Shown here piece after piece: positions 52,794-63,239 of a stretch of DNA of 64,000 nt (position 1 is its first letter; every line of letters starts with the position of its first letter). The notes under the pieces were generated by a model. The model worked only from the letters and a program-made list of their open reading frames with translations, made no database searches and had not been told where the DNA came from. The stretch is from Maribacter sp. 4G9 (GTDB lineage Bacteria; Bacteroidota; Bacteroidia; Flavobacteriales; Flavobacteriaceae). The stretch covers positions 38,870-102,869 of the forward strand of contig NZ_MDGL01000193.1 in NCBI RefSeq assembly GCF_002742265.1. The letters run 5' to 3'. A program made the position numbers and the translations under genes.

Positions 52794-52796
52794 ACG

Positions 52797-53336
52797 ATGA
52801 GTAATTCCAGAGCGGCAATACGATACGCCAAGGCTATATTGGGTTTGGCCATAGACAATAAAGTGACCGATGCTGTTGAAAAGGACATGCGCAGCGTAGT
52901 TGCCACCATATCTGAAAGCAAGGAGCTTAGGGATATGCTTTCCAATCCTGTGATTTCTGGACCGGCAAAGAAGGATGTACTTAAGGCCGTTTTTAAAGAC
53001 GGACATGCCATTTCTGAAGGGTTGATGACAATGTTGGTAGACAATAAGCGTATTTCAATTTTAAATGAAGTGGCCCTAAAATACATTATTCTCAATGAGG
53101 ATTTGAAAGGAAAAGGTGTGGCGTATGTAACCACGGCCGTTCCCATGACGGATTCCTTGGAAAAACAAATATTAAAGCAAGTAGCCTCCATTACAGGTAA
53201 CGAAGTGACCCTAGAAAATAAAATCGATGAGAGTATCATCGGTGGTTTTATTTTAAGGGTAGGGGATTTGCAATACGATGCAAGTGTATCCAATAAATTG
53301 AACAATTTAAGAAGAGAATTTACAAACAGTCTATAA
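52797..53336 (+). CDS. atpH: ATP synthase subunit delta
   Basis: 179 residues of the OSCP/delta family: the N-terminal six-helix part begins SRAAIRYAKAILGLA, and the C-terminal part includes ISILNEVALKY and the conserved IDESIIGGFILRVGDLQYDASV. It links the peripheral stalk to the alpha subunits. Spaced three bases from atpF; a 65-base gap with a hairpin and a repeat fragment precedes atpA. Confidence 0.95.
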   Translation: MSNSRAAIRYAKAILGLAIDNKVTDAVEKDMRSVVATISESKELRDMLSNPVISGPAKKDVLKAVFKDGHAISEGLMTMLVDNKRISILNEVALKYIILNEDLKGKGVAYVTTAVPMTDSLEKQILKQVASITGNEVTLENKIDESIIGGFILRVGDLQYDASVSNKLNNLRREFTNSL

Positions 53337-53338
53337 TT

Positions 53339-53358
53339 AAATTTCATAAATGAAATTT
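53339..53358 (+). repeat. Short hairpin in the atpH-atpA gap
   Basis: Perfect 8-base arms AAATTTCA/TGAAATTT with a 4-base loop, starting at the last base of the atpH region. There is no T-run, so it is not a terminator. Confidence 0.4.
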
Positions 53359-53359
53359 A

Positions 53360-53379
53360 CCCTGAGCTAAGTCAAAGGG
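53360..53379 (+). repeat. CCCTGAGC-type dispersed repeat fragment
   Basis: The block CCCTGAGC-N4-GTCAAAGGG resembles a short palindromic sequence (CCCTGAGC...GTCGAAGGG) that I recall as scattered through many Bacteroidota genomes. Here it lies between atpH and atpA. Confidence 0.4.
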
Positions 53380-53401
53380 ATTATCTTAAACAGGAACAAA
53401 A

Positions 53402-54982
53402 ATGGCAGGAGTAAAAGCCGCAGAAGTATCGGCAATTTTAAAGAAACAATTATCAGGATTTGATGCAACCGCTACTTTGGACGAAGTAGGAACAGTATTG
53501 CAAGTAGGTGATGGTATAGCCAGGGTCTACGGTTTGGCAAATGCCCAATACGGTGAGTTGGTAGAATTTGAAGGCGGATTGGAAGGCATCGTCTTGAACT
53601 TGGAAGAGGACAATGTAGGTGTTGTATTATTGGGGCCATCAAAAGCAGTTGGTGAGGGTACTACCGTAAAAAGAACACAAAGAATTGCCTCTATCAATGT
53701 AGGGGAAGGCATTGTGGGCCGCGTTGTGGATACTTTGGGCAACCCGATCGATGGTAAAGGTCCAATCACTGGTGAAACCTATGAAATGCCTTTGGAACGA
53801 AAGGCACCGGGCGTTATATATAGAGAGCCTGTAACCGAGCCGATGCAATCTGGTATTAAAGCTATCGACGCCATGATTCCTGTGGGTAGAGGTCAGCGAG
53901 AATTGGTTATTGGAGACCGTCAAACCGGGAAGACTACAGTTTGTATCGATACCATTTTGAACCAAAAAGAATTTTACGATGCGGGAGAACCAGTTTATTG
54001 TATCTATGTTGCCGTAGGTCAAAAAGCTTCTACAGTTGCCGGAATCGCACAGGTATTGGAAGATAAGGGAGCAATGGCCTATACGACCATTGTTGCTGCC
54101 AATGCATCGGACCCTGCTCCTATGCAGGTATATGCCCCATTTGCCGGTGCTTCCATCGGTGAATACTTTAGGGATACCGGTCGTCCTGCTTTGATCATCT
54201 ATGATGATTTATCCAAGCAAGCCGTCGCGTATCGTGAGGTTTCCTTGTTGCTGAGAAGACCACCGGGACGTGAGGCGTATCCTGGGGACGTTTTCTACCT
54301 ACACTCCAGGTTGTTGGAGCGTGCCGCGAAGATTATCAATGATGATAGTATCGCAAAGAACATGAACGATTTACCAGAGGTATTAAAACCGATGGTAAAA
54401 GGAGGTGGTTCCTTGACCGCTTTACCTATTATCGAAACACAGGCAGGTGACGTATCCGCCTATATCCCAACAAACGTTATTTCCATTACCGATGGTCAGA
54501 TATTCTTGGAACAAGATTTGTTCAACCAAGGGGTTAGACCGGCTATCAACGTGGGTATATCCGTATCCCGTGTGGGTGGTAACGCACAGATCAAATCCAT
54601 GAAGAAAGTGGCCGGTACCTTAAAATTGGACCAGGCCCAGTTCCGTGAATTGGAGGCGTTTGCCAAGTTTGGTTCAGATTTGGATGCTGCTACGTTGAAC
54701 GTAATCGAAAAAGGTCGTAGAAACGTTGAGATATTGAAGCAGGCTCAAAACGACCCATTCACTGTTGAAGATCAAATTGCGATTATTTACGCAGGTTCCA
54801 AGAACTTGTTGCGCGATGTTCCCGTTGAAAAAGTAAAGGAGTTTGAGCGTGATTATTTGGAGTTCCTAAATGCTAAACATAGAGACGTTCTGGATACCTT
54901 AAAAGCGGGTAAATTGACTGATGAGGTAACGGATACGCTTGCAACGGTTTGTAAGGAGCTATCAGCGAAATATAAAAAGTAA
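53402..54982 (+). CDS. atpA: ATP synthase subunit alpha
   Basis: 526 residues. N-terminal beta-barrel (about 25-95), nucleotide-binding domain with the P-loop GDRQTGKTT (about 176), the alpha signature [14 protein letters not shown] and the C-terminal helical domain. It forms the non-catalytic nucleotide sites of F1. Preceded by a 65-base gap and followed by an 86-base gap to atpG. Confidence 0.98.
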   Translation: MAGVKAAEVSAILKKQLSGFDATATLDEVGTVLQVGDGIARVYGLANAQYGELVEFEGGLEGIVLNLEEDNVGVVLLGPSKAVGEGTTVKRTQRIASINVGEGIVGRVVDTLGNPIDGKGPITGETYEMPLERKAPGVIYREPVTEPMQSGIKAIDAMIPVGRGQRELVIGDRQTGKTTVCIDTILNQKEFYDAGEPVYCIYVAVGQKASTVAGIAQVLEDKGAMAYTTIVAANASDPAPMQVYAPFAGASIGEYFRDTGRPALIIYDDLSKQAVAYREVSLLLRRPPGREAYPGDVFYLHSRLLERAAKIINDDSIAKNMNDLPEVLKPMVKGGGSLTALPIIETQAGDVSAYIPTNVISITDGQIFLEQDLFNQGVRPAINVGISVSRVGGNAQIKSMKKVAGTLKLDQAQFRELEAFAKFGSDLDAATLNVIEKGRRNVEILKQAQNDPFTVEDQIAIIYAGSKNLLRDVPVEKVKEFERDYLEFLNAKHRDVLDTLKAGKLTDEVTDTLATVCKELSAKYKK

Positions 54983-55068
54983 GTACATAGTACTGAGTAT
55001 GGAGTATGAAGATTTTCTTTGAGGAAGATTGTCTAAATACTAATAACTAAATACTAACTACTAAAAAC
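54983..55068 (+). other. ACTA-rich spacer between atpA and atpG
   Basis: 86 bases with short imperfect repeats of the type AATACTAA/ACTAAATACTAAC just before the atpG start, and a related ATAGTACTGAGTATGGAGTAT stretch near its beginning. No gene or hairpin stands out. Confidence 0.4.
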
Positions 55069-55929
55069 ATGGCCAATTTAAAGGAAATACGTAACAGGAT
55101 TACATCGGTCTCTTCAACGATGCAGATTACCAGTGCCATGAAAATGGTGTCTGCCGCAAAGTTGAAAAAGGCCCAGGATGCCATCACTGCCATGAGACCC
55201 TATGCGGATAAGCTTACTGAACTGTTGCAAAATCTTAGCGCAAGCTTGGAAGGTGATTCCGGTAGTGTATATGCAACCAATAGAGCCGTGAATAAGGTTT
55301 TGGTGGTTGCCATTACTTCAAATCGTGGTCTTTGTGGTGCCTTCAATACAAACATTCTAAAGCAGAGCACCCATCTTTTGGAAAACATTTATGGAGGTAA
55401 GCAGGTCGATTTCATGGCCATTGGGAAAAAGGCAAATGATTACCTTAAGAAACGTTCCAATGTCATTTCAAATCAAAGCGGAGTTTTTGACGATCTCACC
55501 TTTGACAATGTTGCTGAAATTGCAGAAGCTTTGATGGATAAGTTTGCCCAAGGGGAATATGATCGCATTGATATCGTATATAACAAATTCAAAAATGCGG
55601 CAACACAATTGGTAATGACCGAACAATTTTTGCCCATTATTCCTATGGAAGGTAGTGAAGGAAGCAATGCCGATTATATGTTCGAGCCTTCCAAAGCTGA
55701 AATTGTAGAGCAGTTGATACCCAAATCCCTAAAAACACAGTTATACAAGGCGATAAGGGATTCTTTTGCCAGTGAGCATGGAGCTAGAATGACGGCCATG
55801 CATAAGGCAACGGACAACGCGAAGGAATTAAGGGACCAATTGAAATTGACCTATAACAAGGCGAGACAGGCTGCCATTACTAACGAAATCTTGGAAATTG
55901 TTGGTGGTGCGGAGGCACTGAACAATTAG
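55069..55929 (+). CDS. atpG: ATP synthase subunit gamma
   Basis: 286 residues. The N-terminal helix MANLKEIRNRITSVSSTMQITSAMKMVSAAKLKKA and the C-terminal helix with ARMTAMHKATDNAKEL form the central shaft; the Rossmann-like middle has ITSNRGLCGAFNTNI. It couples rotation to catalysis. It is the last gene of the operon, followed by a terminator. Confidence 0.97.
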   Translation: MANLKEIRNRITSVSSTMQITSAMKMVSAAKLKKAQDAITAMRPYADKLTELLQNLSASLEGDSGSVYATNRAVNKVLVVAITSNRGLCGAFNTNILKQSTHLLENIYGGKQVDFMAIGKKANDYLKKRSNVISNQSGVFDDLTFDNVAEIAEALMDKFAQGEYDRIDIVYNKFKNAATQLVMTEQFLPIIPMEGSEGSNADYMFEPSKAEIVEQLIPKSLKTQLYKAIRDSFASEHGARMTAMHKATDNAKELRDQLKLTYNKARQAAITNEILEIVGGAEALNN

Positions 55930-55992
55930 GCGAAAGCCAAATTTTCAAAAGACGAAGTTTTGAACAACTAATTAGATATATCACGTCTACTT

Positions 55993-56027
55993 AAAACCCC
56001 TTCGGAAACGTGGGGGTTTTTATTTTT
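55993..56027 (+). terminator. Terminator of the ATP synthase operon
   Basis: Arms AAAACCCC (55993-56000) and GGGGTTTT (56013-56020) with a 12-base loop are followed by a further T-rich stretch. It lies 64 bases after the atpG stop. Confidence 0.75.
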
Positions 56028-56069
56028 CGGATACTTTATTCAACTTATTATCCGACTTTTGTCGCCAGT

Positions 56070-57308
56070 ATGAAATCTAATAAATCAGCTTTACTCTTCA
56101 TTTTTATTACCATCCTAGTCGATGTTATTGGAATAGGAATTATTCTTCCCATAATACCGGAGCTTATTATGGAGTTGACAGGAGAGGGCACGGCCACGGC
56201 CGTAATTTACGGCATGTGGTTGACCACCGCTTTCGCCGGAATGCAATTTTTGTTTTCTCCGGTCCTAGGGGAAATCTCGGATAAGTTTGGTAGACGGCCA
56301 ATTTTACTTTTAGCCTTATTGGGTTTAAGTATCGACTACTTGATACACGCCTGGGCACCAACCATTACCTGGCTATTTTTAGGAAGGTTTTTGGCAGGAA
56401 TTACAGGGGCAAGTTTTACAGTAGCCTCGGCGTATATTGCCGATGTGAGTACCAAGGAGAACAAGGCAAAGAATTTCGGATTAATCGGTGCAGCTTTTGG
56501 TCTTGGTTTTATCATTGGTCCCGGCGTAGGTGGTTTCTTCGGTGAAATTGATATTCGTCTGCCATTTTATATCGCTGCAGGACTAACGTTTTCCAATTTT
56601 CTTTTTGGGTTATTTTTTGTACCTGAATCTTTGACTCCTGAAAATAGGAGGGCAATTAACCCTATGAAAATGATTCCCGGGGTGTCCTTATTTGCTTTAC
56701 GAAAGTATAAGGGAGTGCTTTTACTGATTTTCGCTTTCTTTTTGGCCAATTTGGCCGGACAAGCCCTACCATCCACCTGGTCCTATTACGGTATTGAACG
56801 ATATAATTGGAGCCCCAAGGAAATAGGGATTTCATTAATGGTCGTGGGACTATTGGTGGCCGTTGTACAAGGGGTACTGGTGGGGATTTTGGTGAAAACC
56901 TTTGGAAAACGCATAGTGGTCACTGTTGGCTTTTTACTTTGGACGATAGGGATGTTTTTATTTTCCTTGGCTTCGGAACCTTGGATGTTATATGCCTTTT
57001 TGATTCCCTATGCGCTAGGTGGAATAGCTGGTCCAACGGTTCAGGGTATAATTTCCAATCAAGTTTCCGAAAAGGAACAGGGAAATCTTCAAGGGTCCAT
57101 TACCGGCCTAGTGAGCATCACGGCCATTTTAGGACAATTGGTGTTTTCTCCCGTATTTTACTTTTTTATACGCCCGGGTGGGGAAATATATTATCCCGGT
57201 GCGCCGTATACTTTGGCCGCCATTTTTTTGTTGATTGCCTTTCTGATGGCATTTTTAGCCATGAAGCGTTTGGAATTGGAGGATGAAAAGGTTCCAGCTG
57301 ATGTCTAG
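56070..57308 (+). CDS. MFS transporter, TCR/Tet-like
   Basis: 412 residues from the ATG at 56070; an upstream open stretch overlaps the terminator region and is unlike the family. About 12 membrane segments. The MFS motif between helices 2 and 3 is [15 protein letters not shown], and helix 5 contains [16 protein letters not shown], the antiporter motif C of drug/proton exporters. The closest group by pattern is TetA-like. The substrate is unknown; resistance should not be assumed. Confidence 0.88.
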   Translation: MKSNKSALLFIFITILVDVIGIGIILPIIPELIMELTGEGTATAVIYGMWLTTAFAGMQFLFSPVLGEISDKFGRRPILLLALLGLSIDYLIHAWAPTITWLFLGRFLAGITGASFTVASAYIADVSTKENKAKNFGLIGAAFGLGFIIGPGVGGFFGEIDIRLPFYIAAGLTFSNFLFGLFFVPESLTPENRRAINPMKMIPGVSLFALRKYKGVLLLIFAFFLANLAGQALPSTWSYYGIERYNWSPKEIGISLMVVGLLVAVVQGVLVGILVKTFGKRIVVTVGFLLWTIGMFLFSLASEPWMLYAFLIPYALGGIAGPTVQGIISNQVSEKEQGNLQGSITGLVSITAILGQLVFSPVFYFFIRPGGEIYYPGAPYTLAAIFLLIAFLMAFLAMKRLELEDEKVPADV

Positions 57309-57394
57309 GATAGGGTAGCTCAGTTAAATGGTACTGAAACCAACTTTGTATAACGGAGGTAAATAGGTACATTTAACACTTCAATCTAAGTTGC

Positions 57395-58852
57395 TTGAAT
57401 CCGCTTAAAAAACTTTTTAAACAAACGGCGATTTATGGCTTGGCAACCGTGCTTCCACGGATGTTGTCCTTTCTTTTGGTACCCATTTACACCTCGGTAA
57501 TGGAACCTGAAGTTTATGGTGAAGTAACCCTAATTTTTACGTGGTTCGCCATTTTCAATATTTTTCTGGCCTACGGGATGGAAACGGCTTTTTTTAGGTT
57601 TTATAAGGATTCGGAGAACAAAAAAAAGGTAGTAAGTACTTCCTTACTTTCCCTGGGGGCGTCCTCTATCGTTTTTTTATTGATCGGTCTACTGTTTAAA
57701 TCTGCCTTGGCAACGGCACTGAACATTGAGCCTAGGTACATGAATTTTGTTTTGTGTATCCTCGTTTTGGATGCCTTGGTAATTGTTCCTTTTGCTTGGT
57801 TGCGGGCCAATGAAAAACCTATGCGGTATGCCATTATAAAAACTATAAACGTGGCTTTGAACTTGGGTTTAAATCTATTTTTTCTGATACTTCTGCCATC
57901 GTTGGCAGCGGAACGTGGAGAAGGAGTGTTCAACAAGTTGTTTGTTCCGGATTTTGAGATTTCGTACATTTTGATATCCAATGTGATCGCCAGTGCAACC
58001 ACCCTTTTGTTGATGCTAAAAATCTATTTGAGAAGACCCTATATCTTCGATATGGATTTATGGAAACGAATGATAACATATGCCATGCCCGTGATGGTGG
58101 CCGGCATTGCATTTACTATCAATGAAGTTTTCGATAAGTATTTATTATCGCAATTATTACCGCCCGATATCGCCAAAAGTGAAATGGGGAAATATGCGGC
58201 ATGTTATAAATTGGCATTGTTCATGACCCTATTCGCCACCGCTTTTAGAATGGGCATAGAACCTTTTTTCTTTAGCCATTCCGATACTAAAAACCCACAA
58301 AAGGCTTATGCCCAGATTACCAACTACTTTGTCGTGCTTGGGAGTATCATTCTTTTGGCCGTAGTGGTTTTTGCCGATGTATTAAAGCAATTGTTCGTCT
58401 TGGATAGTTCCTATTGGGACGCCATGTCAGTCGTACCCATAATAATCTTGGCCAGTTTTTTTCTGGGTATCTACCATAACCTTTCCGTCTGGTACAAGGT
58501 AACGGATAGGACCAAATTTGGGGCCTATATTTCCATGATAGGGGCCATACTTACCATCATTATAAATGTGGCCCTGATACAATATTTCAGTTATATTGCT
58601 TCGGCCGTTGCTACCTTGGTGGCCTATGGCACCATGATGGTATTGTCCTTCTATTTTGGACGTATGTACTACCCCATACCCTATAATTTCAGAAAAATTA
58701 TATTTTACTTAGGAATTTCTATACTGTTTTCAATTGTTTCCTTCTATATCTTTGATAGAAATTTATTTGTGGGCGTACCCCTATTGCTTATTTTTCTAGG
58801 ATTGGTGTACAAATTGGAAATCGATAACCTGAAAAAAGTATTTGTCAAATAA
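57395..58852 (+). CDS. Polysaccharide/lipid flippase of the MOP superfamily
   Basis: 485 residues from a TTG start, about 14 membrane segments. The N-terminus [30 protein letters not shown] is typical of Wzx-like flippases with a C-terminal polysaccharide-synthesis domain. It heads a flavobacterial gene run (flippase, dut, TPR protein, DUF4292, EnvC-like) tied to envelope building, so its lipid-linked substrate may be a core envelope component rather than the accessory polysaccharide of the first 22 kb. Confidence 0.82.
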   Translation: MNPLKKLFKQTAIYGLATVLPRMLSFLLVPIYTSVMEPEVYGEVTLIFTWFAIFNIFLAYGMETAFFRFYKDSENKKKVVSTSLLSLGASSIVFLLIGLLFKSALATALNIEPRYMNFVLCILVLDALVIVPFAWLRANEKPMRYAIIKTINVALNLGLNLFFLILLPSLAAERGEGVFNKLFVPDFEISYILISNVIASATTLLLMLKIYLRRPYIFDMDLWKRMITYAMPVMVAGIAFTINEVFDKYLLSQLLPPDIAKSEMGKYAACYKLALFMTLFATAFRMGIEPFFFSHSDTKNPQKAYAQITNYFVVLGSIILLAVVVFADVLKQLFVLDSSYWDAMSVVPIIILASFFLGIYHNLSVWYKVTDRTKFGAYISMIGAILTIIINVALIQYFSYIASAVATLVAYGTMMVLSFYFGRMYYPIPYNFRKIIFYLGISILFSIVSFYIFDRNLFVGVPLLLIFLGLVYKLEIDNLKKVFVK

Positions 58853-58868
58853 AGAGAGGTTCAAAAAA

Positions 58869-59303
58869 ATGAAGATTAGAATTATTAATAAATCGGCACA
58901 CAAGCTACCACACTATGAAACCGAAGCATCGGCGGGAATGGATTTAAGGGCAAATATAGAGGAGCCTATTACCATAAAGCCTTTGGAACGCGCCATTATA
59001 AAAACGGGCCTTTTTTTGGAACTACCAATGGGCTATGAAGCGCAAGTAAGACCTAGAAGTGGTCTGGCGGCCAAAAAGGGAATTACGGTACTGAATGCTC
59101 CTGGCACGATAGATGCGGATTATAGGGGAGAGGTTGGGGTAATCTTGGTGAACCTATCCAACGAAAATTTTACCATTGAAAATGGGGAACGAATTGCCCA
59201 AATGGTGATAGCCAAGCACGAACGTGCAGAATGGGAACCGGTTGAAGAACTTTCTGAAACCCTCAGGGGCGAAGGTGGTTTTGGAAGTACCGGTGTAAAA
59301 TAA
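58869..59303 (+). CDS. dut: dUTP diphosphatase
   Basis: 144 residues from the ATG at 58869, the standard trimeric dUTPase length; an earlier TTG gives nine unmatched residues. All five motifs are present: [37 protein letters not shown] and the C-terminal [10 protein letters not shown]. It hydrolyses dUTP to dUMP. GAGAGG lies just upstream as a possible ribosome site. Confidence 0.97.
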   Translation: MKIRIINKSAHKLPHYETEASAGMDLRANIEEPITIKPLERAIIKTGLFLELPMGYEAQVRPRSGLAAKKGITVLNAPGTIDADYRGEVGVILVNLSNENFTIENGERIAQMVIAKHERAEWEPVEELSETLRGEGGFGSTGVK

Positions 59304-59312
59304 GAGGCCTAT

Positions 59313-60251
59313 ATGAAACAGACGATCCCAATGATACTATTTTACATAGGGGCATTCATTGTCCCAGGGATTGTTTTGTGTCAGGAAGAGGGCCCTATCA
59401 CGGAGGAGGAAAGTGCGGAAGTTTCTTTCGAGGAATACTCGGACGAGTTTCAGGAAAGCTTTTTTGAAGGCCTTAAACAACAGGGTATCCAAAACTATGA
59501 TAAGGCAATAAACGCCTTTTTAAAGTGCAAGAACCTTGAACCGGATAAAGAGGTGGTTTCCTTTGAACTTGCCAAATCCTATCTTTTGGACAAACAATAC
59601 GTGAATGCGCAGCAATATGCACAGGAAGCCGTTGCCCAAGACCCAACCAATTATTGGTACGCCAATACCTTGGCAGAAATTTTAAAGGCCCAGAACGCCA
59701 CTTTGGTCAAAATAAAGGACCAGATTCCATGGAAAAATAAGGAACTCAAGTCAAATTTGGCAACCATATATTTTGAACTTGGGAATTATGAAACGGCAAA
59801 ATCCATTTTGGAGGAAGTGGATGAAACGCCTAAAACGGTTTACCTCCAAACTAAAATAAGGGATTCCATCTCTAAAAATAGGAATGTGGATATAAACACT
59901 TCCGTATCTGTAAGCAAAAGTGAGGATGCCAATAATTTGAGCGGTTATCAGAATAGGATACAGGATTTGATAAACACACCAGGCGATGCCAAAGCGCTTC
60001 TAAATCTTACGGAGGAGGCCCTTGAAAAATATCCGTTACAGCCGTTTTTGTATTATGCACACGGAGTTGCTTTAAGACGGGCCAACAGGAACGAGGAAGC
60101 GATTGATTCCTTGCAGACGGCATTGGATTATTTAATTGACGATGTACTTTTGGAAAATACTATATACAAAGAGCTGTCTGAGGTGTACGCTATCATGGGG
60201 AATACTGGGAAGGCAAACCAATATTTGAACAAGGTTAAACCCGGATTTTAA
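59313..60251 (+). CDS. TPR-repeat protein, exported
   Basis: 312 residues. A signal peptide (about 1-24, ending IVPGIVLCQ) is followed by an acidic linker (about 25-50) and TPR helices at about 55-160 and 225-310 (KAINAFLKCKNLEPD, YVNAQQYAQEAVAQD, EEAIDSLQTALDYL). It is probably periplasmic. It lies between dut and the DUF4292 lipoprotein gene, whose start overlaps its stop, so it probably works with envelope proteins. The function is unknown. Confidence 0.82.
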   Translation: MKQTIPMILFYIGAFIVPGIVLCQEEGPITEEESAEVSFEEYSDEFQESFFEGLKQQGIQNYDKAINAFLKCKNLEPDKEVVSFELAKSYLLDKQYVNAQQYAQEAVAQDPTNYWYANTLAEILKAQNATLVKIKDQIPWKNKELKSNLATIYFELGNYETAKSILEEVDETPKTVYLQTKIRDSISKNRNVDINTSVSVSKSEDANNLSGYQNRIQDLINTPGDAKALLNLTEEALEKYPLQPFLYYAHGVALRRANRNEEAIDSLQTALDYLIDDVLLENTIYKELSEVYAIMGNTGKANQYLNKVKPGF

Positions 60252-61039
60252 TGAAAGAAATGAGATTGAATAGCTGTTATAAAATCCTTTGGTACTTCAG
60301 TTTAGCTCTTTTTGTGGTATCCTGTAAAAGTGCTAAAGTCATTACGGATGGATCTATTGACGATAGGCTTTCGGCAAAGTCCGTTGTCAAGGCCCATTAC
60401 CAAAATAAAATGGATTTTAGGACCCTAACAGGACGGGTTAAAATCGATTATTCCGATGGTGAGGACGAACAAAGTGTATCGGTAAGTCTGCGTATGGAAA
60501 AGGACAAGGGTATTTGGCTGAGTGCCCCCTTGGGTATCGTGAAGGCCTACATAACTCCGGATAGGGTTTCTTTTTACAACAAAATGGACAATGAATATTT
60601 TGACGGGGATTTTTCCTATTTGAGCAAGCTCTTGGGAACCGAGGTGGATTATTCCATTCTTCAAAATATGTTGTTGGGTCAAGCTATTTTTGACCTCAGA
60701 AATGAAAAGTTTGATCTTTCCGTAGCAAAGGATTCCTATCGGCTAACCCCAAAAACTGCGGGTATACTTTATAAAACCTTGTTTCAAATTGAGCCCAGGA
60801 ATTTTAAAATGGACTTGCAACAACTTTCTCAACCCTTAAAAAAACGCTTGTTGGAAATTAAATATGAAAATTACCAACGTGTTGGAAAGGAAGCTATCCC
60901 TAATCAAATATCCATTGTGGCTATAGAAGAAGATAACGAGAACCGAATATCACTGGAGTATAGAAACATAGAACTGAACCGCCAGGTCAGTTTCCCATAT
61001 AATATACCAAAAGGTTATAAAGAGGTGGTACTTGAATAA
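60251..61039 (+). CDS. DUF4292 lipoprotein (LolB-like fold expected)
   Basis: 262 residues. The lipoprotein signal ends LFVVSC (Cys about 25), followed by KSAKVITDGS. The core (about 45-260) is beta-rich with GIWLSAPLGIVKAYITPDRVSFYNKM and YFDGDFSYLSKLLG, typical of DUF4292. I expect an open-barrel fold of the LolA/LolB type, so a role in moving lipids or lipoproteins is plausible but unproven. Start and stop overlap both neighbours (TAATG before it; the next start lies eight bases inside its 3' end). Confidence 0.8.
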   Translation: MKEMRLNSCYKILWYFSLALFVVSCKSAKVITDGSIDDRLSAKSVVKAHYQNKMDFRTLTGRVKIDYSDGEDEQSVSVSLRMEKDKGIWLSAPLGIVKAYITPDRVSFYNKMDNEYFDGDFSYLSKLLGTEVDYSILQNMLLGQAIFDLRNEKFDLSVAKDSYRLTPKTAGILYKTLFQIEPRNFKMDLQQLSQPLKKRLLEIKYENYQRVGKEAIPNQISIVAIEEDNENRISLEYRNIELNRQVSFPYNIPKGYKEVVLE

Positions 61040-62270
61040 CGTGACGGCAGTATGTAAACATATAAATATCTTTTTGCTTCTATGGTTCATGGGAGCTTCC
61101 TTTGTTTGGGCGCAGACCAGTGAACAAAAAGCCCTTGAGGAAAAGCGGGAGCAACTGCAAAATGAGATCAGGGAAATCAACCGATTATTGCTTTCCGAAA
61201 AGAAAGAAAGGGGCACCGTGCTGGACCAAATGGAAGCCTTGGACAAAAAAATTAGGGTCCGTCAACAGCTTATTAGGGTTACCAATCAGCAAGCAAATTT
61301 GTTGAACAGGCAGATAAACACCAATATCCGAAATATCAGTAAGCTTAAGGGGGAACTTCAGGAGATCAAGGATGAATATGCCAAAATGATCCAAAAATCC
61401 TATCAGAACAAATCAAAGCAGAACCGATTGATGTTCCTCTTATCCTCAGAGAGCTTTTATCAGGCTTTTAAAAGGCTTCAATACATGAAGCAGTACACAG
61501 ACTACAGAAAGGAGCAGGGAGCGCAGATTTTGGCCAAAACAGAGGAACTTACCCGACTCAACATGGACCTGAACGAGGAACGAAAGGTGAAGGAGGTTTT
61601 GTTGGCCCAGAACACCAAGGCCAAAGATCAATTGTTTGCGGAGATACAGGAGCAAAAAGTATTATTGGGAACCATAAGACAGAATGAAAGCAAGTATGCC
61701 AAGGCCATTGAAGACAAGAAAAGGGAAGCACGTAAAATAGACCAACAGATAGAAAGCCTGATACGTTCAGCCATAGCGGCCTCCAATAGGGAAGCCGGTA
61801 AAACAACGACCAGTTCCAGTAAGTTTGTGTTGACCCCAGAGGCGACTCTAGTGGCCAATAATTTTTCGGCCAATAAGGGGAAGCTCATTTGGCCGGTGGA
61901 AAAAGGAATCAAAAGTCAGGGTTTTGGTATCTACAACGATGCAGTCTACCCTGGAATAAAGCATCAAAGTAACGGGGTGATCATTGCAACGGACCCAGGT
62001 TCCAAGGCCCGTGCCATTTTTGAGGGCGAGGTGATCGCCATTTTGGCGGTGCCAGGAGGAAATAAGGGGGTACAAATAAAGCACGGAAACTTTATCAGCA
62101 CGTATTATAATTTGGCCGAGTTGTATGTCAAAAAAGGGGACAAAGTAAAGATCAAGGATGAATTGGGCACAATTTTTACCAATCGGTCGAACGGACAGAC
62201 ACGTTTAAAGTTTTACCTATATCAAGATACGGACAGGTTGAATCCAGAGGAGTGGGTTTACCGGTTGTAA
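61032..62270 (+). CDS. EnvC-like murein hydrolase activator (degenerate M23 domain)
   Basis: 412 residues from the TTG at 61032; a GTG at 61041 is equally possible. The signal peptide ends near VWAQ (about 28). A long coiled coil (about 30-255) precedes a LytM/M23 domain (about 280-412). The usual zinc ligands are changed: H-Q-S-N-G-V-I-I-A at the first site where H-x-x-x-D is expected, and LKFYLYQD where H-x-H (LHFEI) is expected. It is therefore likely an activator of amidases rather than an enzyme, as EnvC is. It follows the DUF4292 gene with an eight-base overlap. Confidence 0.88.
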   Translation: MNNVTAVCKHINIFLLLWFMGASFVWAQTSEQKALEEKREQLQNEIREINRLLLSEKKERGTVLDQMEALDKKIRVRQQLIRVTNQQANLLNRQINTNIRNISKLKGELQEIKDEYAKMIQKSYQNKSKQNRLMFLLSSESFYQAFKRLQYMKQYTDYRKEQGAQILAKTEELTRLNMDLNEERKVKEVLLAQNTKAKDQLFAEIQEQKVLLGTIRQNESKYAKAIEDKKREARKIDQQIESLIRSAIAASNREAGKTTTSSSKFVLTPEATLVANNFSANKGKLIWPVEKGIKSQGFGIYNDAVYPGIKHQSNGVIIATDPGSKARAIFEGEVIAILAVPGGNKGVQIKHGNFISTYYNLAELYVKKGDKVKIKDELGTIFTNRSNGQTRLKFYLYQDTDRLNPEEWVYRL

Positions 62271-62351
62271 GTGTTTTGTAGTTCGTTAAAAGTTAAAAGG
62301 GAGCAATGAAAAGTGAAAAACATGTTTTTTCTTTAACCAACAACTAAACAT

Positions 62352-63185
62352 ATGAAGATTACAGATATTACCGGAGGTTTTGAATTGCGAAATGGGGTAT
62401 TTATGCCATACTTGGGCCTGGGAACCTACCAAGCTGATAACGATCAAGAAGTCATAGATTCCGTAAAGGATGCCTTGGAATTGGGATATAGACATATTGA
62501 TACCGCATCGGTTTATAAGAATGAGGAAGGAGTAGGAAGGGGCATTCTGGAGAGTCCCGTAGCCAGGGAAGATATTTTTTTGGTGACCAAGGTCTGGAAC
62601 AGCGAACAAGGCTATTCAAGTACCTTACAGTCCTTTGAGGATAGTATCAATCGTTTGCAGGTGGATTACCTGGATTTATTCTTGGTACACTGGCCGGTTA
62701 AGGAAAAGTATAAGGACACTTGGAGGGCCTTGGAATATTTGTATGAAAAGAAAAAAGTTAGGGCCATTGGCGTGAGCAACTTTTTACGACATCATTTAGA
62801 CGACCTTTTAAGTGATTGTAGCATTGTTCCCATGGTCAACCAAATGGAGTTTCACCCGTATTTGGTGCAACAGGAATTATTGGATTTCTGTACTGAAAAT
62901 ACCATTCAGTATGAAGCTTGGTCGCCGTTTATGCAGGGAAAACTGTTTCAACTGGATTTTTGTAAGGAGTTGACCGAAAAGTATAATAAATCCGCCGCTC
63001 AGATTATTCTACGGTGGAACCTGTAAAAAGGGGTTGTCACCATTCCGAAATCGGTACATAAAAACCGCATCGCCTCCAATGCGGATATTTTTGACTTTGA
63101 ACTTTCTAAGGAGGATATGGCCTATTTAGATGGTTTGGACAGGAATGAGCGCAGCGGTCCACATCCGGACCATTTTGATTTTTAG
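62352..63185 (+). pseudogene. Aldo/keto reductase with an internal in-frame TAA
   Basis: The first 224 codons (62352-63023) encode an aldo/keto reductase: GLGTYQADN, DALELGYRHIDTASVYKNEE with the catalytic Asp/Tyr, LVTKVWN with the Lys, and LFLVHWP with the His. TAA at 63024-63026 stops it after RWNL, where relatives have Gln. Reading on in the same frame gives KGVVTIPKSVHKNRI, the NADPH-binding segment, and a normal ending HPDHFDF* at 63185. One C-to-T change (CAA to TAA) would explain this. The truncated product would lack the cofactor segment and probably be inactive, unless the stop is read through. Confidence 0.85.
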
Positions 63186-63239
63186 ACATTTATCTGGATA
63201 GATAATTGATGGTTATATACAATTGTTGTAAACAATCTA

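Noticed and set aside
56010..56069. N-terminal extension of the MFS transporter
   Set aside because: It overlaps the atp terminator region and does not resemble the family; the ATG at 56070 starts the first membrane helix properly.
57314..57335. GGTAGCTCAGTTAAATGGT resembles a tRNA D-arm
   Set aside because: No acceptor stem, anticodon arm or T-arm can be built around it; taken as chance.
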